Source of the DNA: Symbiodinium sp. CCMP2592
Taxonomy: Eukaryota; Sar; Dinophyceae; Suessiales; Symbiodiniaceae
Assembly (NCBI GenBank): GCA_905221615.1
Contig: CAJNDT010000591.1
Location: 1,075,825 to 1,139,824, forward strand
Length of the DNA stretch: 64,000 nucleotides
Direction of reading: 5' to 3'
Position numbers and translations under genes: made by a program
The notes under the pieces: model-generated
What the model saw: only the letters and a program-made list of their open reading frames with translations
Database searches by the model: none
Told to the model about the DNA's origin: nothing
In this document: one piece after another, positions 53,923 to 62,999 of the stretch
Position numbering within the stretch: position 1 is the first letter of the stretch
Layout of the letters: each line of letters opens with the position of its first letter

Positions 53923-56285
53923 CCAAGAAGGACCGGGACCCTTCCAGCGGCCTATTAAGGGCTCGCCCACACGACTACATTGGGGTAAAGTACCAAGACG
54001 ACTTGGACCTGATGGAAATGTGTGGCTTCGTTGACGAGGATGTGTGCCCAGAGGATCCGGAGGGGAGCGAGATCGTTCAGATCCTCCCCGACTCGATCCC
54101 GAAGGACCACCTCCCTGAGTTGGGCCTCAAACCTTACGTTGAGCGCTACCTCACAGGTGCTGTCCGAGGGTCGAACGTGAAGCTCAGCTCACGGCGCGGG
54201 AAATGGATTCGCATCCAAGAACTCATTCAGCATATGTGGAAGAGGCACCGTGTGGATCTGGGAACACGAGGTATCTTGTCCTTAGTCGCCTACGATAACA
54301 AATCGAGGTTCAACTTGGCAGGCCTCCCCACCGATCCGCGTGCTGACTTCATTGAGACGGACATTTGGCCCTCTTGGATTTGTGCTTCGCATGGTCACAG
54401 CGAACGCATCAAGGACCAAGTGACCGATGCCTCCATTGCGCTGCATTGGTTCACGAACGATACGCGAGAGGAGCTTGGACCTTCAGCCGCCTATCAAGGC
54501 AGGCCATTCCTTGCTCTCGGGGAGTTTCCCCCGCGTCTCTACCACAGGACGACGCATGATGCTGCCTTCAACATTCTCAGTTCCGGCTTTACGCCAGGGT
54601 TCAACAGGAGCGGCAAGTTCCACAATTACTTTGCCAAAGCCACCCTGAGCGAACTTGAGAATAAAGCTGGCAGCAGAGCGAACCTGCCCTACGAGATTGT
54701 GCTCGACACTCAGGAGGTCAATCGCTATGCATACCTCTTCGAGACAACCTCCGAAGGCATACTCACTCGCGATGCGGTGCCGGGGACATGTGTGCTATAC
54801 ATCCGCGACACCATCAAAGGCATCATCCTGTGGTCTCGTCAATCCAGCGAGGAGGAGGATACAATCATTCCGGAGACTGCTCAGGATCCCATCGTCGATC
54901 CTGGAGCAGCTGAGCCGGAGCAGTTCCCCGATGTTCCGGAGGAACCTTCAGCCCCACTTAGTGGTGGCCATGAAGAAGAAGAAGCAGCAGCGTCTGCAAC
55001 GGCAGACGAACCCATGGTTGAAGTTGAGATTGAGGAGGGACCGTCAGCATCTTTGGCACCCCTCGCTCTCAATGACGCCACGGCCTCCGACCTCCTTCCA
55101 GAGGAAACGGCAACATTGGACCAGGGGGGAGCATCACCACCAGATGTGCAACCTGAGTCCAGAAAGCGTATTCGTTTCCTCGAGCCGGAAGATCCCGTTG
55201 AGGTCGAGATCGAGATCGAGCCGGACGAAGGCGATGTGAAAAAGGAGGAAGAAGTCAAGGTTGAGCCGATGTACGAGCAAGCGCCTCCGCAGCCTACATC
55301 CACGCCTTTGGCACTCCCTCCAGCCCCCGTTACGGGTGGCCGCCACAGAGCTTGCCCCCACTGTGGGACGCAACACCTTGTGGGACAGATGATCTGTCTC
55401 AGCTGTGGCGTGCACATTGTGAAGCCTTCTCAACAGAGCGCTCGCAAAAAGGTGCGGACAGCCCGATGGTTCGCCGAACAAGCTGCAGCGGCCACGGCCG
55501 GTAAACCGCGATCCCAGCTCACTCCAGAGGAGGTCATCCACGAGATGACGAGGGATGCTACCACGCAACGCGGGACTACCTCCTTGGACGCAGAGGCACT
55601 TGACAAGGCGCGGCAACAGCTGAAAATGGCAGTGAAAGGAGGATACACCAGCATCGTCCACCGGTTCGATAATGATGTCGATTACACCATGAACTCCATC
55701 GGCAATGGATTCGACCGGGAATTTCTCGCCATTGAGGATGTCCTCACTCATGCTGGTTTGCCAAACCACGGACGTTCCAAGGAGCAGAGGCAACTCGCTA
55801 TCGGCACCTATGGCGGCGCAGACGGCCCTCGGAACCAGGAAATCGCAAGGTTGCTCTACCTGCACGAGTGCAATCCAGCCGCCCTTAGGGCAGGCCTGAT
55901 TTCCGCTGTCAGTGACGATCCTTTCTGCATCATGTGGCTTGGAGGGGCATACAGTCTGCGTAAGTTCGTAGATGTTTTCCTTCAGCACAAAATCGTGCGA
56001 ATGATCGTGACCTTCTCAGAGGAAGCACTCTACATTGACCCACGTGTCGGATATTCCGCTGACGAATGGGTCGAGTGGCTTCAGTCGAAGTTTGCGGATC
56101 AGGTAGGAGTTGCACGTCGTGCGTATGAAGAGCGCCAGCGCAATGCCGAACGCTCTCGCATTGCACAAGCTAAGGCTGACGCACGCAGAGTCGAACAGCA
56201 GCGATACCAACAGGATTGGGACCAAGGCTATCAGCGCGGGTCCCACCCCTACGGTCGCTCCTCTGGTTCCCGAGGATGGTACTAA
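53703..56285 (+). CDS. RNA 2'-phosphotransferase (Tpt1/KptA)-like protein with zinc ribbon, encoded by the retroelement
   Basis: Open in -1 relative to pol, overlapping it by about 220 bp. Residues about 135-370 follow the Tpt1/KptA order: a winged-helix-like part (VKLSSRRGKWIRIQELIQHM), ICASHGHSE at 226-234 in place of the usual IRA.QGHS, PPRLYHRTTHDAAFNILSSG (YH at 280-281) in place of LYHGT...I..GL, then a YFA segment and YEIVLDTQEVN, EGILTRDAVPGT. Known Tpt1 uses an Arg-His-Arg-Arg set; here His of the first pair and the IRA Arg are replaced, so normal activity is doubtful. An acidic linker carries PLSGG repeats. A zinc ribbon follows (CPHC and CLSC, about 547-566), then an unknown C-terminal domain of about 270 residues ending Arg/Gln/Ser-rich. 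Family would remove a 2'-phosphate from RNA using NAD+; role in the element is unknown. Confidence 0.78.
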   Translation: MGMGHSSRTGAKAQEQAEARARAERTDPAPLSGGPSGSASSRDVPEVSFDDVIEAIPYRTESHRTLSAAKEGMTKKDRDPSSGLLRARPHDYIGVKYQDDLDLMEMCGFVDEDVCPEDPEGSEIVQILPDSIPKDHLPELGLKPYVERYLTGAVRGSNVKLSSRRGKWIRIQELIQHMWKRHRVDLGTRGILSLVAYDNKSRFNLAGLPTDPRADFIETDIWPSWICASHGHSERIKDQVTDASIALHWFTNDTREELGPSAAYQGRPFLALGEFPPRLYHRTTHDAAFNILSSGFTPGFNRSGKFHNYFAKATLSELENKAGSRANLPYEIVLDTQEVNRYAYLFETTSEGILTRDAVPGTCVLYIRDTIKGIILWSRQSSEEEDTIIPETAQDPIVDPGAAEPEQFPDVPEEPSAPLSGGHEEEEAAASATADEPMVEVEIEEGPSASLAPLALNDATASDLLPEETATLDQGGASPPDVQPESRKRIRFLEPEDPVEVEIEIEPDEGDVKKEEEVKVEPMYEQAPPQPTSTPLALPPAPVTGGRHRACPHCGTQHLVGQMICLSCGVHIVKPSQQSARKKVRTARWFAEQAAAATAGKPRSQLTPEEVIHEMTRDATTQRGTTSLDAEALDKARQQLKMAVKGGYTSIVHRFDNDVDYTMNSIGNGFDREFLAIEDVLTHAGLPNHGRSKEQRQLAIGTYGGADGPRNQEIARLLYLHECNPAALRAGLISAVSDDPFCIMWLGGAYSLRKFVDVFLQHKIVRMIVTFSEEALYIDPRVGYSADEWVEWLQSKFADQVGVARRAYEERQRNAERSRIAQAKADARRVEQQRYQQDWDQGYQRGSHPYGRSSGSRGWY

Positions 56286-56703
56286 GTACCTGATCGACAT
56301 TTCGTGGTTCCGTCACGTTAACCGGTACTCCGAAATACAGCCCCTCTTAGAGGTGGCCGAATTTCCTTAAGACCAGAAAAATTTCATGCTCCATTTCCTG
56401 GCAGTCACTTTGTGACAAATCCGAACAGTCAGCAGCTCCAGTGGATGATGTATTCGTCCCACGCTGCACACGTTCCTGCGACTTGTATCCACGCCAACAT
56501 TCAAGGCTTGCTGGATCGTCGCCACTTTATAATGCATGTCGCGACTTTAAACTGCGCGCTAAAAGAATTCATCTGCTTCCGTATCTTCCGCTTTACGGTA
56601 GTAGAAACTCTATGAGCCCCAAGCCACAATCCAGCCGCCTTGATGGCAGGCCACACAGCACCAAGCTTCCGTGCATGTTTGCGCCTCAGACTGACGCTTC
56701 GGC
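56286..56703 (+). other. Retroelement 3' untranslated region
   Basis: About 420 bp between the last stop and the polypurine tract, with no conserved frame. The short open stretches have no recognisable motif. Confidence 0.6.
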
Positions 56704-56711
56704 GAGGGGGG
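56704..56711 (+). promoter_or_regulatory. Polypurine tract
   Basis: GAGGGGGG lies directly before the 3' LTR, in the place of the plus-strand primer of LTR retrotransposons. Confidence 0.85.
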
Positions 56712-56873
56712 TGTAATTTGTGCACGTGTGAAGTATCATGTTGTGTGTATGGCATTGTGGCACAAGTGCTCTGAGTGAAAAAGAGTAGATGCCCAATGGT
56801 ATAACTGCGTTATTCCTCAACACTTGGACGGGTGTACAACAGTGCGTGTGTGCAGTGGTTTACAACAACTATA
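56712..56873 (+). repeat. 3' LTR, followed by AGGGT target duplication (56874-56878)
   Basis: 162 bp, no difference seen from the 5' LTR. The right flank resumes AGGGTTTCGAGTTTA, consistent with an uninterrupted TTTAGGG-like site before insertion. Confidence 0.95.
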
Positions 56874-56878
56874 AGGGT

Positions 56879-58049
56879 TTCGAGTTTACAGGTTTTAGGG
56901 TCAGGGCTTGCGATTGCGGATCCGATTTGTTAAGGGGTTTCGGGTTTGGGGGCCTACAAGGGTTTCAGGCTCGGGGATGTTCATGGTTTAGGGTCAAGGT
57001 TTCACGGTTCCCTGTAACTAAGGCTTCCTGAAGAGTTCCATCAGGCATCTATGAGAGGGGTTGATGGACTGTGGGTTCGAGAGTCTTAGGACTTCAGGGA
57101 TTTAGTGATCTTAGAGGTGAGGGGTAGAGTTGAAGGGCTTCAAGGAGTAAGGCTCAGGGCTTTTAACCTCGGGGCTTTGTCAGGCTTGAGTGTTTCGGGG
57201 TGTTGGCTTCGGTTGCAGGGTTCCTCCCAATGGGGCATAGTGCCTCAAAATTCTCAAGTACAAACTTACATTACATTACGCCAGAGTACGTACCTAAACC
57301 ATCATCTCAGAAAGCCAACCTTGAAAACTATTATGCAGGAAGTCTCCTCTCAAGGCCATTTCAGAGAAGGCCTCTTCCGAAAGCAGCGTTATGAGTAGGG
57401 CGGTTTTAGGGCCCTTAGGGTTCCACTGCTTTTGGGCCTTTAGGGTATTGGTGTTGGAGCTTGAGTGCTTGCGACTTAGGGCTGTAGGTCTTTGCATTCT
57501 TCGGGTCGAGTGTTCATACTTCCAGCGTTTGTGGCTCCAGGTTCGTCGTTCTGGATGGCCACTCTGGCAGCCTCTGTTGAGAACTCGGATGGGAAGGGGA
57601 CTAGTTCAGGGATTCTGCATTTGTTGATTCTGAGCATAATGCCGGCTAGGAGCGTGTCATGGATATTAGGGGTGTTATTTCGGCTCTAAGGCTGTAGCAT
57701 GTAATCAAGGTTCAGGGAACAAGGATGTTGTTCAGTATCCAGGCCTGCATTGCCGCAGCAGAGCATTCAGAACAGCTCTGGGTTCTTAGCAAGACGTGTT
57801 GCAGTGCTGGGCGACGGTTTCTTGTAGAGGGGTAACAGGACGTCTTTATTCGGCTCAGCTGCTACGGGAGCAACGTAACAGCCGACTCTAACATCTTGCG
57901 ATATCTGGCGTTCGAGGCTGGCCATGTTCGTCGTGTAATGAAGTTTCTGCGTTTAGAGCCGCTGTTTTTTGTGTTCAAGTTTGCAGATTCAAAGTTTGGG
58001 GTGCTTATGCTTTTGGGCATTGGGCCTTTAGGTCTTCAGGGTTTGGGGC
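56879..58049. other. Intergenic, right flank of the retroelement
   Basis: Degenerate TTTAGGG-type units (GGTTTCGGGTTT and similar) dominate 56880-57210. Open stretches at 57390-57690 on the plus strand are unconvincing. No hairpin element. Confidence 0.45.
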
Positions 58050-58150
58050 TTACTGGAGGTTCTTGGGTAGTTATAAGTCGGGTTATAAGGCCCCCGATAT
58101 AGGTAATAACCATCCTTGTCCTACTTATAACCCTACTTATCACTACCCAT
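58050..58150. repeat. Hairpin element, family B copy 3 (simple, degraded)
   Basis: TACTGGAGGTTCTTGGGTAG at the left, ATCACTACCCATGCGGTCAA at the right, with GGTTATAAGGCCCCCGATAT inside, as in the 2120-2240 element. Only one inverted repeat, without the extra half. Confidence 0.75.
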
Positions 58151-58434
58151 GCGGTCAAGGGTTCTTGCATGAAAGCAGCCGTTTGTTGCAGTGTAGGCAC
58201 CCTAAGTCCTAAACTCGCAGCCGGGATGCTAATCACGATGAGAACACAAAACCCTCAACCCTAAACGGCCCTAAACCCTACACACAGGTAACCGAGATTC
58301 TACGGAGGATCTTCGAGCCTACATGCCAAGCCCTGATCCCCGAACACTCAACCCCAAACAGAGCACCTAAGCTAACTCTTCGAAGCCTTCAAAACTTCAA
58401 ACATTTCATTGGAATAAGCCTCGCTTGTACCCGA

Positions 58435-58545
58435 AGGGTCCAGGTACCTAATAATCATACACTCCCCAAAATCCTAACCTACATAACTACTATTCTAAAA
58501 TCAAGAATCAAGTACCTAATTAGGGGCCCTTTGGATCCTTGGGGG
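58435..58545. repeat. Degraded hairpin element (family A/N type)
   Basis: GAAGGGTCCAGGTACCTAAT at the left and AAGTACCTAATTAGGGGCCC, then TTTGGATCC, at the right pair imperfectly. Confidence 0.5.
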
Positions 58546-58876
58546 TAGTCAAACGGTTCTCGACCAGGCTGGGTTTACTTGAAACCCGGCTGCCAGTTTT
58601 CGGGGCTTCACCCCCCGCATCGGAGGACCGGGATCCACCGTTAAGGGGGGGAGTACAGGGGCCTTCGTGACTATAGGAAGGAGCCCCCAGAAAAGTATGG
58701 AAATTGCTTAGGCCCCTATAGAAGGTCTTCTGTGGTTTTCGGGTGCAGTCGGGGGTTGGATGCAGCATCCGTGGAGATAAGCGAAGCTGTGGGATTCTAC
58801 GGTTAAGGGGGCTACTAATATAGGGCTTCATCAGCATCGCATCTGCTGGCTCCGTGATGTGCCCCTGAAAACTCCC

Positions 58877-58979
58877 TAAGGGTCCATGTACCCAGATAGT
58901 ATATACTTTGGGCCCAATGTACCCATGTCGGGAGTACTTTAAGGCCAATGTATATACTATTTAGGTACATGGACCCTAG
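58877..58979. repeat. Hairpin element, family A copy 8
   Basis: The arms TAAGGGTCCATGTACCCAGA and its complement, centre GGGAGTACTTTAAGGCCAAT, the same core as 15829 and 38282 in reverse. Confidence 0.9.
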
Positions 58980-59073
58980 GGAATCTGACGGCCTTCAAAC
59001 CCAAGGCTGCGATCATCTTCTGGAGCGGCTGCCGGGGAATTTGCAGATACTCGCCTGCGACAGTCGATACTTC

Positions 59074-59183
59074 CCCAGAGGGTCCAAGTACCCAAATAGT
59101 AAGGTTTCAAGGTCCAAAAACCATTCAGAGTAAGGATTTGGGGGACCTAAAACCCTACTATTTGGGTACTTGGACCCTCTGGG
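59074..59183. repeat. Hairpin element, family A variant (copy 9)
   Basis: The arms CCAGAGGGTCCAAGTACCCA and TGGGTACTTGGACCCTCTGG are perfectly paired with each other but both carry the same change (AAGTACC instead of ATGTACC). The core differs from other A copies. Confidence 0.9.
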
Positions 59184-60309
59184 TTCCTGAACAGGTTATC
59201 TACATAATGTCGTTGGATATGCTGTAACATACTATAAAATGTAATGCTAGGCTATAGTACCGTACAAAAGCTTAGGCCGCAGTGTGTGGCAGGTCGAACT
59301 CAGAGAATGGAAGGATGTCTTATACGAGCTACCTGGATTATGGGGAGTACTCCTGATTCGAGAGTTTCATGAAGTAAGGACCCCTAAAATACAAATACAC
59401 CCAGGGTCGCACATTCTTTGCTACGAGCACCCCACCACACAGAACCCCTGATACGGCAGAACCCACCCGACGAAAACTCAGCTCCCACTAACCGGAAGCT
59501 CGAATTCCTAAAACCTTGCAACCTTAATCATGCTACATGGGCCCCCGAATGCACGACAATGGGTCTTTTATAGGTTTTGCACTATTTGTTTGCCTCCCTT
59601 TTGGTGTTCAATTCAAGGTGCACCCCCAAGCGCAATCAAGAGGTCAAATCAGCTGTACGGGCGCAAAAGGGTTTGGTTTGAATCTGGATTGGTGCCGGCG
59701 GGCTCCCATTCGCATTGCATTGCAACTGTGTTTAGATCAGCTAGGACTATAGAGAGCATTTCAACCCAGCACCAAGCAACAGTGCGCAGAGTCTATTCCG
59801 GTACCCCGGGATCCCCGGGCCTTGAGTTCTGCAGTATACCACTATTGTTACTAGTTTTGCCTCCATTGCCAGTATTGCTCTTATGATGTCTTCGATGTGT
59901 ATTATCATCTTCGCCAAAGTCGCAAAGAACTAGAACAAGCGGAACGCTTTGAACACCGTGACGGAAACCCAACAGTCCTTTGCATGCCCAATCGAGCGAC
60001 CTTATAGACCCTATACCCAAAAGATACACCCTCCACCCGAAGCCTCATCCCTGCACCCTTGTAAGCCCTTTGGGTTTAGGGGTTTAGGGTTTAATCCACC
60101 GTGAATCCTTCAATCCTAAAGGAAGTGCCTGAGCACGAAACCCGGCCTGTCTGAAGAGACGTTATCACAGGCTTTGCCGCCATGATTACAGGGTGCAGGC
60201 TCTAGAGCTCGACGGGATCCTTTAAGGGTTCCCTAAAGGGGATGTATAGGGGTTCTATAAAGGGTTCAGGTTTAGGGTTTTAGGGTTTATAAGGTTTAGG
60301 GTATACTGT
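59184..60309. other. Intergenic, nothing firmly assigned
   Basis: A plus frame at 59530-59886 is open but ends in a Leu/Pro-rich run and has no motif. TTTAGGG units and CCTTTAAGGG-type sequence lie at 60070-60300. Confidence 0.4.
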
Positions 60310-60466
60310 CGGAACCTGATTAAGAAACCTTCGGCCTTTGTTAGGGTACTATAATAATGTAGGAACCTGATTAGGAAGCCTTGGGCCTTTATTAGGGTTC
60401 CTTGTATTTATGAATCCTACTATTTTGGTGGTTATAGGCCCAGGGTTTCTTAATCAGGTTCCTACA
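60310..60466. repeat. Hairpin element, family L, with duplicated left arm
   Basis: CGGAACCTGATTAAGAAACC, then GGCCTTTGTTAGGGTAC, occurs at 60310 and again at 60363 as TAGGAACCTGATTAGGAAGC. A single right arm (GGTTTCTTAATCAGGTTCCT) ends at 60466. The extra arm repeats the half-plus-whole design of the family B composites. Confidence 0.8.
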
Positions 60467-61468
60467 TTTGGGCTCGAGGCTTCAGGCAGGTCTGGAGCCC
60501 TACTAAGGGCCTACTTGCCCATAGTGATGTAAGATAGGTACATGCACCGTAAGGGGAGGTAACAGTTGAAGCGCAGGATTTGTCAGGGCTTTGCGGGTTT
60601 AGAGCAGTGGGACTTATGGCTTTTACATGGATTACAGCTTCTAGGGTTATTAGCAGTTGATGCTCCTGGGTTTCGAGTATTTGAGCTCATGGTTTCGGAC
60701 GCAGGGTACAGGCTTTGGGCGGTTGCGCCGCTTGCAGCTTTTGGATGCATGTGGCAGCAGCCTCGCCCCCCCCATCCTAAACCCTAGCAGTCCAGAAGCT
60801 ATACGCACACAAGTAGACCCCAACTACTACCCAGTAGCCCAAACCAGGTTTAGGGTGACCCTTTGCACACGGCTTAGGTCCCAAGGATTTGGGGCATAGT
60901 GTACAGCATCTGAGGTTCTGGGTGTGGGGGTCTGAACCTTGCATTGTGGAGCGACGTCAACCATCCCGCGTAGTAACCCTGAGGTTCAGACCCTGTCCTA
61001 AAACCTTGAACCGCAGACACTAAACCCGTAAACCGAAACCCCTTGACTCACAAACCCTCAGCCCTGAACCCTCAAGTTAAAGCCGCTGAACCCTCTAAAT
61101 ACCAACCCCGAAGCCCTGGAACAAAGGAACACAAGACATGTAACATAAACCCGTGCCGTATCCGCGAAATGCTTAGCCTCAAGCTGGATCTCAGCTAATC
61201 TCCGCGGGCCCCTGCCCTCCAATTGAAGACCGCGACTATCGCACGTGGCAGTCTCAGCATTCTGCTGGGGCTTTACCCGAAGCCCGTGGCACCTGCCTGC
61301 CTGTTATAGTTCTCCAGCACCCCACCGTTTTGAACGTTTGGGGTTTGGGATGTCTAGCTAACGTGTCAGCATACCTGAAAGTTCAATAAGCCTCTTCCCT
61401 TTCGTGAAGGTTTTGATGACGTATGTCTTGAAGATCCAGTCTGGGTCTTCATGGGGCATACATGAGAA
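60467..61468. other. Intergenic, heptamer remnants
   Basis: Open plus frames at 60566-60787 and 60657-60899 overlap each other and have no motif. CCCTAA/CCCTGAA-type fragments are frequent at 60970-61090. Confidence 0.4.
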
Positions 61469-61554
61469 GGGGCCCCCACCCTGTAATAGTGGTATAATAG
61501 GAAAATAGTAGGGCCCTAATATAATCCTTATAGTCACTATTACAGGGTGGGGGC
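61469..61554. repeat. Hairpin element, family K
   Basis: The arms GGGGCCCCCACCCTGTAATA and TATTACAGGGTGGGGGC flank AATAGGAAAATAGTAGGGCC. Confidence 0.85.
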
Positions 61555-61696
61555 AGCGTCTAAGGCATACACTTAATCTACGGTTGGGCCCAAGCCTTTC
61601 CTGGACCCTAAATGGTACATATGGGGTATACAGTAGGTGTATAAAAGGGTCCCAGGGTTAAGGGCCCCCCATCAGGGGCGCATAGTTTCTACTTCG

Positions 61697-61858
61697 GACT
61701 TAAAAAAGGCGACTGCCCTAGGAGTCGGAGGATTCAGACAGATCCGCAAAGGTTCGACACTGCTTGCCGAGATGCCTCCTGGTGTCGAGATTTCGCCAGG
61801 GCTCCGATTGGGGATACTTTGCGAGTGCATGAGGTTTGGTCACGGTCAACGCTTCTAG
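61697..61858 (+). CDS. Exon-like fragment related to the 37.3-kb oxygenase-like fragment
   Basis: Open for 53 codons to a TAG, reading LKKATALGVGGFRQIRKGST, LLAEMPPGVEISPG, then RFGHGQRF. It shares PG.EI.P and RFGHG with the fragment at 37341-37438, but the HxD iron ligands of the Asp/Asn beta-hydroxylase family are absent (G.R in their place), so it is probably a decayed or diverged copy. Confidence 0.35.
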   Translation, partial: DLKKATALGVGGFRQIRKGSTLLAEMPPGVEISPGLRLGILCECMRFGHGQRF

Positions 61859-61859
61859 G

Positions 61860-62283
61860 TTCCCTCATGTTCCCTCCCATTTCCAATGCCTGCATGGGCC
61901 ATTCCGAATTTCCTGTGTGCTGAAGGTTGTACCAAACATCACTTGATGGAGGGGCTGAAACAATGCTCTATATGATTGTGGGGTTCCTTGGTTACGTATT
62001 AATTATATGATCTAATATACCCCAAAACCCTGTTCTAATCATGAAGGCCGCTTTAGTTTCGGAACTTCGGTATGAGAGTCTGCAAAACGGATCAGAGGCA
62101 CGGGGATCTGTGTACTTCGGAGACTAGGTCTGAGAGCTCTTTTGTTGTACACTCGGCACTCGGTTAAGACCTGCACTGGAACATGCATATTCAGGTTGGG
62201 TTTAACCACGTGCATACCATGCATACACGTATGTGTTCATAGAATTGGTTAGAAGTCTATCTAGTTGGTGAGATACTTCTGCT
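61860..62283. other. Intergenic sequence
   Basis: Contains a possible right end of a family O element (CCCCAAAACCCTGTTCTAAT, then CATGAAGGCC, about 62020-62048) without a clear left end. No exon. Confidence 0.4.
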
Positions 62284-62527
62284 ATCTATGTATGTATGTA
62301 TGTATGTATGTATGTACGCATGTAGGCAAGTATGTATGTATGCATGTGTGTATGGTATGTGTTGGTTTGTTTGTTTGTTTGCTTGCCTGATTGTTTGTTT
62401 GTTTGTTTGTTTGTTTGTCTGTTTTGTGTTGGTGTGTTTGCTTGCATGGTTGGTTGGTGGGTTGGTTGGTTGGTTGTCTATTTGTCTGTTTGTTTGGTTG
62501 GTTGTTTTTTGGCTTGTGTTTTTGTTG

Positions 62528-62574
<47 letters not shown>

Positions 62575-62610
62575 CTGTGTGTGTTTCTGTGTGTGTGTGT
62601 GTGTCTGTGT

Positions 62611-62642
<32 letters not shown>

Positions 62643-62930
62643 TCGTGCGGTCTTGTGTTTGTTGTTTGTGCCGTTGTTTGTTTGGTTGGTTGGTTGGTTG
62701 GTTGGTTGTTGATGTGGTTGTTTGTTTGTTTATTTGTTTGTTTGTTTGTTTGGGTGTTTGTGTTTTTTTGCTGTGGTTGTGTGTTTGGTTGGTTGCTTGT
62801 TGGTGTTGTGTGTGTGTGTGTGTGTTTGTGTGCTTGTTTGTTTGGTTGTTGGCATGATTGCTGGTGTGGTTGCTTGGTCGTGTGTTTGTTTGTGTGGTTG
62901 TGTGTAGTGGTTGTGTTGGTTTGCTAGCTG
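62284..62930. repeat. Large TG/TTTG/TGTA microsatellite
   Basis: About 650 bp, almost free of A on the plus strand after 62360: TATG units, TTTG and TTGG tetramers, TG runs at 62530-62640. All long frames here (Cys/Val-rich plus, His/Thr-rich minus) are artefacts. One strand is strongly G/T-biased, as in sequences that can form unusual DNA structures. Confidence 0.95.
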
Positions 62931-62999
62931 CTTGTATGGTTGTATGACATGGTATGGGAGCATGCATGTTTGTTTGCATATGCTATGTATGTGTGCGTG

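Larger units (their letters stand above)
42793..56873 (+). mobile_element. Complete Ty1/copia LTR retrotransposon, about 14.1 kb
   Basis: The 162-bp LTRs match at every base by eye, a 5-bp target duplication flanks them, and gag, protease, integrase, reverse transcriptase and RNase H follow in copia order. Extra domains follow the RNase H: a TET/JBP-like dioxygenase, an SGNH-hydrolase-like domain and, in another frame, a Tpt1/KptA-like protein. Coding frames are 1, 2, 1, 3 in turn, with overlaps. At 14 kb it is far longer than a usual copia element (about 5 kb). Identical LTRs point to very recent insertion; codon use and GC content are higher and more even than in the flanks. Confidence 0.95.

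Noticed and set aside
43096..56300. Many short minus-strand and off-frame ORFs inside the retroelement
   Set aside because: Shadows of the gag, protease, pol and Tpt1-like frames, which carry the recognisable motifs.
62257..62979. Open frames of 130-240 codons, Cys/Val-rich on plus and His/Thr/Asn-rich on minus
   Set aside because: Microsatellite translation.
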